A stretch of 62,263 nt of DNA from Williamwhitmania taraxaci (GTDB lineage Bacteria > Bacteroidota > Bacteroidia > Bacteroidales > Williamwhitmaniaceae): NCBI RefSeq assembly GCF_900096565.1, contig NZ_FMYP01000015.1, forward strand, positions 1-62,263. The letters are read 5' to 3'. The first letter of the stretch is position 1, and each line of letters begins with the position of its first letter. The position numbers and the translations under genes were made by a program. Positions 45,494-54,913 of this stretch are shown piece after piece. The notes under the pieces were generated by a model. That model searched no databases. It saw nothing but the letters and a program-made list of their open reading frames with translations, and was not told the DNA's origin.

Positions 45494-46312
45494 ATGGAAA
45501 AACTGATTATTACAGCAGCCATTTCGGGCGCAGAGGTTACAAAAGAACACAATCCAGCCGTTCCTTACACCATTGAAGAGTGTGTGAGAGAAGCAGGTTT
45601 GGCATACAAGGCAGGAGCCAGCATTATTCACCTACACGTGCGCAACGATGACGGCACTCCTACCCAGGACAAGAATCGTTTCAAGGCAGTGATGGATGCC
45701 ATTAAGGCGAAATACCCCGAGGTTATTATCCAGCCCTCCACCGGTGGCGCCGTAGGTATGACCGACGATGAGCGCCTCCAACCCACCGAGTTAAAACCAG
45801 AAATGGCTACCCTCGACTGCGGCACCTGTAACTTTGGCGGCGACGACGTTTTCACCAATACCGAAAACACCATAAAATATTTTGGAAAGCGCATGATTGA
45901 ACTCGGCATCAAGCCCGAGTGTGAAGTGTTCGACAAGAGCATGATCGACATGGCGCTTCGCCTTGCCAAGAAGGGCTTCATCAAATCACCCATGCACTTC
46001 GACTTTGTGATGGGCGTTAATGGTGGTATCTCCGGCGACCTCCGCGACTTTATCTTCATGCGCGGCAGCATTCCTGCCGACGCAACCTACACCGTTGCCG
46101 GCGTTGGACGCTACGAATTCACCCTTGCTGCGGCAGCCATTATCGATGGTGGCCACGTAAGAGTGGGCCTCGAAGACAACGTTAACATCTCCAAGGGTGT
46201 TCTTGCCAAATCGAACGGAGAATTGGTGGAGAAGGTAGTTCGCCTGGCCAAAGAATTTGGCCGCGAAATTGCCACCCCAGCCGAAGCAAGAGTAATTCTT
46301 GGATTAAAGTAA
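45494..46312 (+). CDS. kce: 3-keto-5-aminohexanoate cleavage enzyme
   Basis: The 272 residues are a BKACE/DUF849 TIM barrel. Zn-binding residues are visible in SIIHLHVRNDDG (two His) and in VRVGLEDN (Glu). The start LIITAAISGAEVTKEHNPAVPYT is typical. Kce condenses 3-keto-5-aminohexanoate with acetyl-CoA, releasing acetoacetate and 3-aminobutyryl-CoA. Acetoacetate goes to the CoA-transferase and the aminobutyryl-CoA to Kal, both encoded immediately upstream. Confidence 0.94.
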   Translation: MEKLIITAAISGAEVTKEHNPAVPYTIEECVREAGLAYKAGASIIHLHVRNDDGTPTQDKNRFKAVMDAIKAKYPEVIIQPSTGGAVGMTDDERLQPTELKPEMATLDCGTCNFGGDDVFTNTENTIKYFGKRMIELGIKPECEVFDKSMIDMALRLAKKGFIKSPMHFDFVMGVNGGISGDLRDFIFMRGSIPADATYTVAGVGRYEFTLAAAAIIDGGHVRVGLEDNVNISKGVLAKSNGELVEKVVRLAKEFGREIATPAEARVILGLK

Positions 46313-46356
46313 CCTCACTAAGCAGTAACCATACCTAAACATCTTAAACTACGATT

Positions 46357-47397
46357 ATGAAAAAAGGCAACAAATACGGAACACACAGAGTAATTGAACC
46401 AAAAGGTGTTCTTCCTCAACCAGCCAACAAGATTGACAACAATATGGATATCGTTTACGATAACGAAATCCTAATTAATGTGTTAACCCTGAATATTGAC
46501 TCTGCCAGCTTTACCCAAATTGAGGAGCAAGCCGGTGGCGACGAAAAAAAGATTGCCGAAATCATGATGGACATTGTTGCCAAGCAAGGCAAGCACCGCA
46601 ACCCAGTTACCGGTTCAGGTGGTATGCTCCTCGGTATTGTCGAGAAGATTGGTTCCGCTCTCGAAGGTAAAATCGACCTAAAGGTTGGCGACAAAATTGC
46701 TACCCTTGTTTCGCTTTCACTTACACCACTTCGCATCGACAAGATTAAAGCTATCCGCAAGGATATCGACCAGGTGGACATCGACGGAAAGGCTATCCTT
46801 TTCGAAAGCGGTATCTACGCTAAGATCCCTTCCGATATTCCTGAGAAGCTTGCACTTTCGGCGCTCGATGTGGCTGGTGCTCCTGCACAAACCGCTAAGC
46901 TGGTTAAGCCAGGCGATACCGTGTTTATCATTGGAGCCGGTGGAAAATCGGGTATGCTTTGCTGCTACGAGGCTAAGAGAAGAGCTGGTGTTACAGGAAA
47001 AATCATTGGTCTTTGCCACAGCGAGAAGAGCGCTAAGCGCCTTATCGACCTAGGCTTCTGCGATCACGTTTTCACCGCAGATGCAACACTACCAGTTGCT
47101 GTTCTTGAGAAAATGGAAGAGCTTACCAACGGTCAGATGGCTGACGTTACCATTAACAACGTAAACATTCCCGATACTGAAATGGCCAGCATTCTTTGCA
47201 CCAAGGACACCGGAGTTGTTTACTTCTTCAGCATGGCTACCAGCTTTACAAAGGCTGCGCTAGGTGCCGAAGGTGTAGGTAGCGATGTTACCATGATAGT
47301 GGGTAACGGTTACACTAAGGGTCATGCCGAAATCACCCTCGAGTTGCTCCGCGAAAGCGATAAGCTGCGTAAGGTGTTTACTGAACTCTACGCATAA
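46357..47397 (+). CDS. kdd: L-erythro-3,5-diaminohexanoate dehydrogenase (first copy)
   Basis: The 346 residues match Kdd, starting KKGNKYGTHRVIEPKGVLPQ. The middle has NPVTGSGGMLLGIV, and the Rossmann nucleotide site is DTVFIIGAGGKSGM. Kdd oxidatively deaminates 3,5-diaminohexanoate to 3-keto-5-aminohexanoate with NAD(P)+. It is 44 bp after kce. A very similar second copy follows at 47640 after a 242-bp gap with a hairpin. Confidence 0.93.
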   Translation: MKKGNKYGTHRVIEPKGVLPQPANKIDNNMDIVYDNEILINVLTLNIDSASFTQIEEQAGGDEKKIAEIMMDIVAKQGKHRNPVTGSGGMLLGIVEKIGSALEGKIDLKVGDKIATLVSLSLTPLRIDKIKAIRKDIDQVDIDGKAILFESGIYAKIPSDIPEKLALSALDVAGAPAQTAKLVKPGDTVFIIGAGGKSGMLCCYEAKRRAGVTGKIIGLCHSEKSAKRLIDLGFCDHVFTADATLPVAVLEKMEELTNGQMADVTINNVNIPDTEMASILCTKDTGVVYFFSMATSFTKAALGAEGVGSDVTMIVGNGYTKGHAEITLELLRESDKLRKVFTELYA

Positions 47398-47504
47398 TTC
47401 AGTTAAAAGTAAAAGGTTAAAAGTTAAAGGATGAACAATGCAAATTTGTCGTTTCGATCTTTAAACTAGAAACCTTATAATACAACCCAATGTTCGTAAG
47501 AACG

Positions 47505-47531
47505 AAAGTCTCCCCCAAAAAGGGAGACTTT
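47505..47531 (+). terminator. Hairpin between the two kdd copies
   Basis: AAAGTCTCCC (47505-47514) and GGGAGACTTT (47522-47531) form a perfect 10-bp stem with a 7-nt loop. The downstream sequence is GGTGGGTTT, so termination would be weak. A block of AGTTAAAAG-type short repeats precedes it near 47400-47430. Confidence 0.5.
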
Positions 47532-47639
47532 GGTGGGTTTATAAAACAGGAAAGCGCAATGTAAGGAAGGCGTAAGCTTACTTGCTTGCTCAGGCACAAA
47601 ATCAACGATTGAAACAAAAATAAGGAGGGAACAGGATAG

Positions 47640-48677
47640 ATGGAGAAAGGATGTAGATATGGAACTCACCGAGTTCTTGAGCCAAAGGGAACGTTGCCTC
47701 AGCCAGCGCTGAAGTTGGATAACACCATGAAAATCTACGATAACGAGCTGTTGATTACGGTTAAGACCCTCAACATCGACTCTGCCAGCTTTACCCAAAT
47801 AAAGAAGGCTTGCAACAACGATGTTGCAAAAATGGAAGAGATGATACTGAGCATTGTAACCGAACGAGGAAAGATGCAAAACCCGGTAACCGGTTCGGGC
47901 GGAATGCTCATAGGCACAGTTAAAGAGATTGGTCCAAATTTTCCTTCCCTTAAAGGATTAGCGGTTGGCGATACCATTGCAACATTAGTTTCGCTATCGC
48001 TTACCCCGCTGAAGATAAAAAAGATTACCAACATCAACCTCAAGAACGATCAGGTAGACGTAGAAGCAGAAGCTATTCTTTTCGAAAGCGGTATCTACGC
48101 TATTCTGCCTAGCGATATTCCTGAGAAGCTAGCCCTTGCTGCGCTCGACATTGCAGGTGCACCTGCGCAAGTGGACAGGCTGGTACACGAAGGCGACACG
48201 GTTTGCATTATTGGTGGCGGTGGTAAATCGGGTATTTTGTGCTGCTATCAAGCCATGCAAAATACCACAAGAACCGGCCAAGTAATAGTTGTTGAATATT
48301 CAAAAGAAAACGCCCAGCGCATTATTGACATGAAGCTGGCCGACCACGTTATTATTGCCGACGCCACCAACGTAATGGATGTTTACAACAAGGTTACTGC
48401 CATTACCGGACCTCGTGGCTGCGATGTGGTAATTAACAACGTTAATGTGCCCTCAACCGAGATGACTTCAATTCTTATCACCAAGGGCAACGGGTATGTT
48501 TACTTCTTCTCCATGGCCACCTCCTTCTCCAAGGCTGCCCTCGGCGCCGAAGGTGTGGGCAAGGACATCAACCTCATTGTGGGTAACGGATACGCCAAAG
48601 GCCACGCCGAACTTACCCTAAATATTATTCGCGAATCAAAAGAAATCAGAGACTTATTCAGCAAGCTTTATGTATAA
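47640..48677 (+). CDS. kdd: L-erythro-3,5-diaminohexanoate dehydrogenase (second copy)
   Basis: The 345-residue protein is collinear with the first copy, starting EKGCRYGTHRVLEPKGTLPQ. It shares NPVTGSGGML, ESGIYA, PSDIPEKLAL, AGAPAQ and VGNGYAKGHAELTL. The Rossmann loop differs slightly (IIGGGGKSG instead of IIGAGGKSG). It looks intact and functional. Its last 8 bp overlap the start of kamA, so it is translationally coupled to the aminomutase end of the operon, while copy 1 follows kce. Confidence 0.92.
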   Translation: MEKGCRYGTHRVLEPKGTLPQPALKLDNTMKIYDNELLITVKTLNIDSASFTQIKKACNNDVAKMEEMILSIVTERGKMQNPVTGSGGMLIGTVKEIGPNFPSLKGLAVGDTIATLVSLSLTPLKIKKITNINLKNDQVDVEAEAILFESGIYAILPSDIPEKLALAALDIAGAPAQVDRLVHEGDTVCIIGGGGKSGILCCYQAMQNTTRTGQVIVVEYSKENAQRIIDMKLADHVIIADATNVMDVYNKVTAITGPRGCDVVINNVNVPSTEMTSILITKGNGYVYFFSMATSFSKAALGAEGVGKDINLIVGNGYAKGHAELTLNIIRESKEIRDLFSKLYV

Positions 48678-49926
48678 TATAGAATCGAAAAGCAGACGTA
48701 AGGAAATGTTTCCTAGCGTAACTGACGAGCAGTGGAACGATTGGAGATGGCAAGTTCGCAACCGTATTGAAACGCTCGAGGATCTTAAGAAGTATATCAA
48801 GCTCACACCTCAGGAAGAGGAGGGTGTTACCAAGTCGCTTAAGACTCTGCGTATGGCTATTACCCCATACTACATGAGCTTAGTAGACGTAAACAACCCT
48901 AACTGCCCCGTTCGTAAGCAGGCAATTCCATCCATATCGGAAACACATATTGCCAAGGCCGACTTGCTCGATCCACTACACGAGGATGGCGACTCACCAG
49001 TACCAGGACTAACCCATCGCTACCCAGATCGCGTTCTGTTCCTAATCACCGACATGTGCTCGATGTATTGCCGTCACTGTACCCGCCGTCGCTTTGCAGG
49101 TCAAAAAGATAGCGCTACCCCCGACGATAACATCGAAAAGGGTATTGAATATATTGCCAACACTCCACAAGTTAGAGATGTTGTGCTCTCGGGTGGTGAT
49201 GCATTGCTTATCAGCGACGAAAAGTTGGAGTATATCATTAAGCGCCTTCGCGAAATTCCTCACGTTGAGATTATCCGTATTGGAAGTCGCACACCTGTTG
49301 TTCTTCCTCAGCGTATTACCGACGATTTGGTAAACATGCTCAAGAAGTATCACCCAATTTGGCTCAACACCCACTTTAACCACCCCGACGAAATTACTGC
49401 CGAAAGCACCGAGGCTTGCGCTAAGCTTGCCAACGCTGGCGTGCCATTGGGAAACCAATCGGTTCTTCTACGCGGTGTAAACGACTGCTCCAACATTATG
49501 AAGCGTTTGGTTCACGGTTTGGTTAAGATGCGCGTTCGCCCTTACTACATTTACCAATGCGACCTTTCCATGGGTCTCGAGCACTTCAGAACTCCGGTTT
49601 CGAAGGGTATCGAAATCATTGAAAGCCTACGCGGTCATACCTCCGGCTTTGCAGTTCCTACCTTTGTGGTAGATGCACCAGGCGGCGGCGGAAAAACACC
49701 GGTAATGCCACAATACGTAATTTCACAGATGCCTGGTAAGATTATCATGCGGAATTTCGAAGGTGTTATCACCACCTATACCGAACCTACCGATTACCAC
49801 AACGAATGCCACTGCCCTGACTGCGAAAGCAAGGTAAAGGAAGTTGGTATTGCAGGTTTGATGCACGGCGATGAGATTTCCATTGAACCAAGCAACCTAT
49901 CACGCAAGATTAGGAACGAGCACTAG
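48670..49926 (+). CDS. kamA: L-lysine 2,3-aminomutase
   Basis: The 418 residues match KamA closely. The radical-SAM cluster motif is C130-SMY-C134-RH-C137. The PLP lysine is K342 in PGGGGKTPVMPQ. Zinc ligands are likely C297 (IYQCDLS) with C380, C382 and C385 (ECHCPDC). It converts L-lysine to L-beta-lysine with a 5'-deoxyadenosyl radical. The ATG at 48670 lies inside the end of the second kdd gene. It is the first catalytic step, followed by kamB, C, D and E. Confidence 0.96.
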   Translation: MYNIESKSRRKEMFPSVTDEQWNDWRWQVRNRIETLEDLKKYIKLTPQEEEGVTKSLKTLRMAITPYYMSLVDVNNPNCPVRKQAIPSISETHIAKADLLDPLHEDGDSPVPGLTHRYPDRVLFLITDMCSMYCRHCTRRRFAGQKDSATPDDNIEKGIEYIANTPQVRDVVLSGGDALLISDEKLEYIIKRLREIPHVEIIRIGSRTPVVLPQRITDDLVNMLKKYHPIWLNTHFNHPDEITAESTEACAKLANAGVPLGNQSVLLRGVNDCSNIMKRLVHGLVKMRVRPYYIYQCDLSMGLEHFRTPVSKGIEIIESLRGHTSGFAVPTFVVDAPGGGGKTPVMPQYVISQMPGKIIMRNFEGVITTYTEPTDYHNECHCPDCESKVKEVGIAGLMHGDEISIEPSNLSRKIRNEH

Positions 49927-49938
49927 GTAATAGTTACT

Positions 49939-50946
49939 ATGCCCTTCATTGACGAGATACTTAAGTATAAGAGCTTATCAATTGTAGGTCTTGAAAAAAA
50001 TACCGGGAAGACGGAGAGCCTAAACTATATTCTTAGACGATTAAGTCAGAAGAATATAGTTGTGGCTCTTACTTCCATTGGTATTGATGGAGAGAGCCGT
50101 GATCAGGTGTGTCAAACTCCAAAACCCGAGATAGAGGTTTACGAAGGAATGATCTTCATAACCACCGAGAAGCACTACTTTCAGCGTAAGATGGTTTCGG
50201 AGATTCTCGATGTGAGCCAAAGTTACACCTCACTAGGAAGGCTTGTAACAGCAAGAGCAATTAGCTCGGACAAGGTGCTCCTTTCGGGCCCACCTCACAC
50301 CAATGGACTTAAGCTACTCATCAAGCAAATGGAACACTTCGGAGTAGACCTAACCATTGTGGATGGTGCGCTCTCGCGGTTGAGCCTCGGTTCACCCGCC
50401 GTTACCGAAGCGACTGTTTTAGCAACGGGAGCAGCCCTTTCGGCCAACATACCGGAACTTGTACGCAAAACCAAATTCATCTACGACCTAATTGAACTGC
50501 CCGAAGTAAACGGAGCACTTAAGGAGAAGTTGGACACAATTGAGAAGGGAGTATTCACCATCGACGAGGATGATAACTTGCACGACCTCAACATCCAGTC
50601 GGTTCTAACGATTGAAAATGTAAAGGATAAGCTCCTTAGCGGTGGAAATCGTATCTTTGTATCGGGAGCTACTAGCGAAAAACTGTTTAACTTTTTACGA
50701 ATTCAGAAGCGCATTGCTGAAACAATATTGGTAGTTAAAGATTTCACCAAGATATTCACCACCTCCGAAGCCTACTATGCCTATGTTAAGAAAGGTGGCC
50801 GAGTGATGGTGGCACAAAAGACTAAACTTGTTGCGGTATGCATCAACCCGGTTTCGCCCGAAGGGTATAACCTCAACTCTGTAGAACTGCAAAATGCGAT
50901 GCAGGAGAGTTTAAACATACCAGTTTACGACGTAAAGAAACTTTAA
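49939..50946 (+). CDS. kamB: KamB: P-loop protein of the lysine aminomutase operon
   Basis: The 335 residues start with a P-loop at 17-27 (GLEKNTGKTES) followed by LTSIGIDGESRD. A second motif region is LTIVDGALSRLSLGSP. It corresponds by position and fold to kamB (ORF2 of clostridial clusters). Together with KamC it has been suggested to reactivate the B12-dependent lysine 5,6-aminomutase. That role is inference from the family and context. It starts 12 bp after kamA and ends 1 bp before kamC. Confidence 0.82.
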   Translation: MPFIDEILKYKSLSIVGLEKNTGKTESLNYILRRLSQKNIVVALTSIGIDGESRDQVCQTPKPEIEVYEGMIFITTEKHYFQRKMVSEILDVSQSYTSLGRLVTARAISSDKVLLSGPPHTNGLKLLIKQMEHFGVDLTIVDGALSRLSLGSPAVTEATVLATGAALSANIPELVRKTKFIYDLIELPEVNGALKEKLDTIEKGVFTIDEDDNLHDLNIQSVLTIENVKDKLLSGGNRIFVSGATSEKLFNFLRIQKRIAETILVVKDFTKIFTTSEAYYAYVKKGGRVMVAQKTKLVAVCINPVSPEGYNLNSVELQNAMQESLNIPVYDVKKL

Positions 50947-50947
50947 G

Positions 50948-52396
50948 ATGTTATTGAAAACGGCCATAGGTGAGGTAAGCGGATTGCGCTACATGGTGGA
51001 TAAGCTCGAGATTCAATCGAGTTTAGCCAAGCGTGTACTGCTCTCTACCGAATTTATCACCCAGACCAATGCCCTCGAAACAGAGTTAAACCACGTGCAG
51101 CAGATGTTAACTGCACTGGACAATCCGATCCAAGTCAACGCTATCGACAAAATCACCATCAAGTTGATGCAGATACGCGATATCCACGGCAGCATAAAAA
51201 ACCTAGCGGGAACAAACATTCTCGACGACATTGAGCTCTTCGAGGTGAAAAGCATGGCACTACTCGCCAACGATATCAAAAAATTCCTTACCGAGGCCGA
51301 AATCAATATTGTAAACCTCCCCGATCTCACCAAGGTTATTGAGTTGCTCGACCCCGAAAAGACCCGAATCCCCTCCTTCTACATATACGACACCTACTCA
51401 TCTGCCCTTGGGGCACTTCGCAAACAGATAAAACAAAAAAAGAGCGAGGTGGAGCAGCAGCGCCAAGAGAATAGCATTAACCTTCCCTCCTTAGAAAAGG
51501 AATTGGAGCAAACCCGCTACCAAGTTACGCAGGTGGAGGACGAGGTCCGCCAAGCCATTTCCGCTAAACTTCGGGAGCACCACGAAGCCCTAAAGCACGC
51601 ACTAGATACCATTGCCACCCTCGACATCATCATTGCCAAAGCCAAGCAAGCCAAGGCAATGGGGCTTTGCAAACCCACCATTTCAAAAGAAAAAACCACC
51701 TTCCGCGGGATATTCTACCCGCAGCTAAAGGATATGCACCAAGAGCAGGGCAAGCGCTACCAACCCATCGACATTGAACTGGAGAGCAATCCATGCCTGA
51801 TAACCGGAGCCAACATGGCAGGAAAAACCGTAGTGCTCAAAACCGTAGCCCTTTCGCAGTACCTCTTTCAGTTTGGCTTCTTTATACCTGCAGCCGAAGC
51901 AATAATTTGCCCTGTAAAAGCAATCCTCTTCAGCCTCGACGATGAGCAATCAGAGCTCTCTGGACTATCGTCATTCGCTGCCGAAATGCTTAAGATTAAC
52001 CACATTATAAAGAGCGCAAAATCCAACCATAACATTCTGGTTCTTATCGATGAGCTGGCCCGAACCACCAACCCTTACGAGGGAAGGGCCATAGTCACGG
52101 CGGTTACGAACATTTTAACCGAACACCACGTAAGAAGCCTCATCACCACCCATTACAGCAATCTTGGCACCTCGTGCCACAAGTTGCGCGTAAAGGGTTT
52201 CATGGAGAACCATGCCAGCGGAACAATCACCAAGGAGAATATTGGAGAGTTTATCGATTACTCGCTGGTGGAAGACGACGGCAGCACCGTTCCGCAGGAA
52301 GCCCTCAAGATAGCCGAGATCCTTGGCGTTGATGCCGAGATTATTGAGAAGGCCCAGGCGGAAATCGTCAGGAATAAAGAGACAACAAAAGAATAA
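50948..52396 (+). CDS. kamC: KamC: MutS-related ATPase of the lysine aminomutase operon
   Basis: The 482 residues contain a MutS-like core with a helical lever region (about 20-220) and a C-terminal ATPase. Walker A is ITGANMAGKTVVLKT, Walker B is ILVLIDELARTTNP, and the switch is SLITTHYSNLG. It lacks the MutS mismatch-binding domain, so it is not a repair protein. In lysine-fermenting bacteria this gene always sits between kamB and kamD and is proposed to help reactivate KamDE. It follows kamB by 1 bp and precedes kamD by 18 bp. Confidence 0.85.
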   Translation: MLLKTAIGEVSGLRYMVDKLEIQSSLAKRVLLSTEFITQTNALETELNHVQQMLTALDNPIQVNAIDKITIKLMQIRDIHGSIKNLAGTNILDDIELFEVKSMALLANDIKKFLTEAEINIVNLPDLTKVIELLDPEKTRIPSFYIYDTYSSALGALRKQIKQKKSEVEQQRQENSINLPSLEKELEQTRYQVTQVEDEVRQAISAKLREHHEALKHALDTIATLDIIIAKAKQAKAMGLCKPTISKEKTTFRGIFYPQLKDMHQEQGKRYQPIDIELESNPCLITGANMAGKTVVLKTVALSQYLFQFGFFIPAAEAIICPVKAILFSLDDEQSELSGLSSFAAEMLKINHIIKSAKSNHNILVLIDELARTTNPYEGRAIVTAVTNILTEHHVRSLITTHYSNLGTSCHKLRVKGFMENHASGTITKENIGEFIDYSLVEDDGSTVPQEALKIAEILGVDAEIIEKAQAEIVRNKETTKE

Positions 52397-52414
52397 TAAA
52401 TACAGAAAACCACT

Positions 52415-53971
52415 ATGCAACAGAGCAAGCTAGGTCTTGATTTTAAAAAAGTAGCATACGCCAAAGACGTATCGAAGAAAATTGCCGACGACGTTCAACA
52501 GTTTGTTGAGAGCTACACCACCGTGGCTGTAGAGCGTACGCTTTGCCGCCTGATGGGTATCGATGGAATCGACGAAAACGGCGTTCCACTTCCCAACATT
52601 CTGGTGGATGAGATTAAGGAGAAAGGCGTACTTAGTCAAGGGGTAATGTTCCTCCTCGGCAACGCCATTATCGAAACCAAACTCACCCCACAGCAAATTG
52701 CCGAGCAAGTTTCCGCAGGAAAACTCGACATCTCCAAGCTCCCAATTCATCCAAAGGAGAAAATTGAGCAAACGCTTAAGCCACTTATCGACGCCAGCAT
52801 CGCGCGTATCAACACCCGCAAGGCTCGTCGCGATCACTACCTCAACACTATTGGCGAAGGCAAAAAACCTTACCTCTACGTGATTGTAGCTACCGGAAAC
52901 ATTTACGAGGATGTAATTCAAGCAAAGGCCGCTGCCCGTCAGGGTGCCGACATTGTAGCCGTAATTCGTACCACAGGCCAAAGTCTACTCGACTACGTGC
53001 CCTATGGTGCTACCACCGAAGGATTTGGCGGAACCTATGCCACCCAAGAGAACTTCCGCATTATGCGTGCTGCACTCGATGAGGTTGGCGAAGAGGTAAG
53101 CCGCTACATCCGTTTGTGCAACTACTGTTCAGGACTATGCATGCCCGAGATTGCTGCCATGGGCGCACTCGAAGGACTCGATGTGATGCTGAACGACGCC
53201 CTTTACGGCATCCTCTTCCGCGACATCAACATGCAGCGCACGATGGTGGATCAATACTTTTCACGTATCATCAACGGTTTTGCTGGAGTAATTATAAACA
53301 CCGGCGAGGATAACTACCTCACCACCGCCGATGCCTTCGACGAAGCACACACCGTACTGGCCTCCGACCTTATCAACGAGCAGCTGGCCCTATGCGCCGG
53401 ATTGCCCGAGGAGCAAATGGGACTTGGTCACGCCTTCGAAATGGACCCCGAGTTGGAGAACGGATTCCTCTACGAATTGGCACAAGCACAAATGACCCGC
53501 GAAATTTTCCCAAAAGCGCCGCTTAAGTATATGCCACCTACAAAGTTCATGACGGGTAACATCTTCCGTGGACATATCCAGGACGCCCTCTTCAACCAGG
53601 TTTCCATATGGACAGGACAAGGCCTACAGCTGCTAGGGATGATGACCGAGGCAATACACACACCTTTCATGTCGGACCGCTACCTCTCCATCGAGAATGC
53701 CAAGTACGTGTTCAGCACCATGAAGAACATTGGCGACGAGGTAGAGTATAAGGAGGGAGGAATTATCCGCACGCGCGCAGCACAGGTGGTCGATAACGCC
53801 ATCGTTCTGCTGGAGGATCTCCAAAAGGAAGGCCTCTTCACTGCCCTCGAAAAGGGAAAGTTTGCCAACGTGAAGCGTCCCAAGAATGGAGGAAAAGGGT
53901 TAGCTGGTGTAGCCGAAAAGGGTGCCAACTACATGAACCCGTTTGTTGATTTAATGAAGAACAGAAAGTAA
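52415..53971 (+). CDS. kamD: D-lysine / beta-lysine 5,6-aminomutase, alpha subunit
   Basis: The 518 residues match KamD in length and content. The start KLGLDFKKVAYAKDVSKKIADDVQQFVE is typical. The barrel contains RTTGQSLLDYVPYGATTEGFGGTYATQENF and ALDEVGEEVSRYIRLCNYCSGLCMPE. It forms the PLP- and B12-dependent mutase with KamE, moving the terminal amino group to carbon 5. Nothing is missing. Confidence 0.95.
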   Translation: MQQSKLGLDFKKVAYAKDVSKKIADDVQQFVESYTTVAVERTLCRLMGIDGIDENGVPLPNILVDEIKEKGVLSQGVMFLLGNAIIETKLTPQQIAEQVSAGKLDISKLPIHPKEKIEQTLKPLIDASIARINTRKARRDHYLNTIGEGKKPYLYVIVATGNIYEDVIQAKAAARQGADIVAVIRTTGQSLLDYVPYGATTEGFGGTYATQENFRIMRAALDEVGEEVSRYIRLCNYCSGLCMPEIAAMGALEGLDVMLNDALYGILFRDINMQRTMVDQYFSRIINGFAGVIINTGEDNYLTTADAFDEAHTVLASDLINEQLALCAGLPEEQMGLGHAFEMDPELENGFLYELAQAQMTREIFPKAPLKYMPPTKFMTGNIFRGHIQDALFNQVSIWTGQGLQLLGMMTEAIHTPFMSDRYLSIENAKYVFSTMKNIGDEVEYKEGGIIRTRAAQVVDNAIVLLEDLQKEGLFTALEKGKFANVKRPKNGGKGLAGVAEKGANYMNPFVDLMKNRK

Positions 53972-53981
53972 AAATTCGGAT

Positions 53982-54767
53982 ATGAGCGGAGGATTATACT
54001 CAATGGAGGCAAGCGATTTTGATAAAACGCTCGACCTTAAAAAGATAAAACCATACGGCGACACTATGAACGACGGTAAAACTCAACTGAGTTTTACCCT
54101 TCCCGTTCCCTGCAACGACGAAGCGATTGAGGCGGCCAAGCAGCTGATGAGGAATATGGGATTAGAAAACCCACAGGTGGTATTCTACAAAGAACTTACT
54201 GAAGGGTTTACATTCTTTACCTGCTACGGCACCTGCACCCACACTGTGGACTTTACCACCATCAAGGTAACAAAGGTGGAATCCACTACCTGGGATATGC
54301 ACGAAACCGACGACTACATTAAGGAGCACGTTGGTCGCAAGATTGTGGTGGTTGGAGCCAGCACAGGAACCGATGCCCACACCGTAGGTATTGATGCCAT
54401 CATGAACATGAAGGGCTACGCCGGCCATTACGGCTTGGAACGCTACGACATGCTTGAGGCCTACAACCTTGGCAGCCAGGTTCCCAACGACGAGTTTATT
54501 GCTAAGGCTCTTGAGCTAAAGGCCGATGTGCTGTTGGTATCGCAAACAGTTACCCAAAAGGACGTTCACATCAAGAACCTCATCGAACTGGTTGAGATGC
54601 TTGAAGCAGAAGGGTTACGCCACAAGGTAATTCTTATCTGCGGTGGGCCTCGCCTTTCGCACGAGTTGGCCAAGGAATTAGGCTACGATGCCGGCTTTGG
54701 CATGAACAGCTACGCCAACGATGTTGCTTCATTTTTAGCTCAAGAGTTCGTAAGAAGAATGAAATAG
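53982..54767 (+). CDS. kamE: D-lysine / beta-lysine 5,6-aminomutase, beta subunit (B12-binding)
   Basis: The 261 residues carry the base-off cobalamin motif D131-A-H133-TV-G136 in STGTDAHTVGID, followed by the PLP-binding Lys at position 144 (MNMKGYAG), the position known in the clostridial enzyme. The N-terminal dimerisation region contains KTQLSFTLPVP. Cobalamin and PLP both bind this subunit and it docks on KamD. It is 10 bp after kamD and is the last gene before a clean terminator. Confidence 0.95.
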   Translation: MSGGLYSMEASDFDKTLDLKKIKPYGDTMNDGKTQLSFTLPVPCNDEAIEAAKQLMRNMGLENPQVVFYKELTEGFTFFTCYGTCTHTVDFTTIKVTKVESTTWDMHETDDYIKEHVGRKIVVVGASTGTDAHTVGIDAIMNMKGYAGHYGLERYDMLEAYNLGSQVPNDEFIAKALELKADVLLVSQTVTQKDVHIKNLIELVEMLEAEGLRHKVILICGGPRLSHELAKELGYDAGFGMNSYANDVASFLAQEFVRRMK

Positions 54768-54789
54768 TAACTTCAAACTAAGTCATAGA

Positions 54790-54819
54790 AACGCCCGACC
54801 GAATGGTTGGGCGTTTTTT
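54790..54819 (+). terminator. Intrinsic terminator of the lysine operon
   Basis: AACGCCCGACC (54790-54800), loop GAAT, and GGTTGGGCGTT (54805-54815, one G-U pair) are followed by a T-run. It closes the operon after kamE. Confidence 0.92.
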
Positions 54820-54866
54820 CTAAACACCTCCATTGAATTCGCTATAGGTTCATTCTTAACCGCCAA

Positions 54867-54896
54867 TTTCAAATCAAAAGGATTCTGCTACATTTG
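54867..54896 (+). promoter_or_regulatory. Promoter of the diacylglycerol-kinase-family gene
   Basis: TTTC (54867-54870) is followed after 18 bp by TACATTTG (54889-54896). The -7 box is a full match, and the ATG is 17 bp further on. Confidence 0.6.
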
Positions 54897-54913
54897 TATC
54901 ACTAAACGGTTCT

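Noticed and set aside
47475-47879. 134-codon leftward frame at the start of the second kdd
   Set aside because: It overlaps a conserved gene on the other strand and the intergenic hairpin.
52430-52981. 183-codon leftward frame inside kamD
   Set aside because: It is antisense to conserved KamD sequence and a by-product of codon usage.
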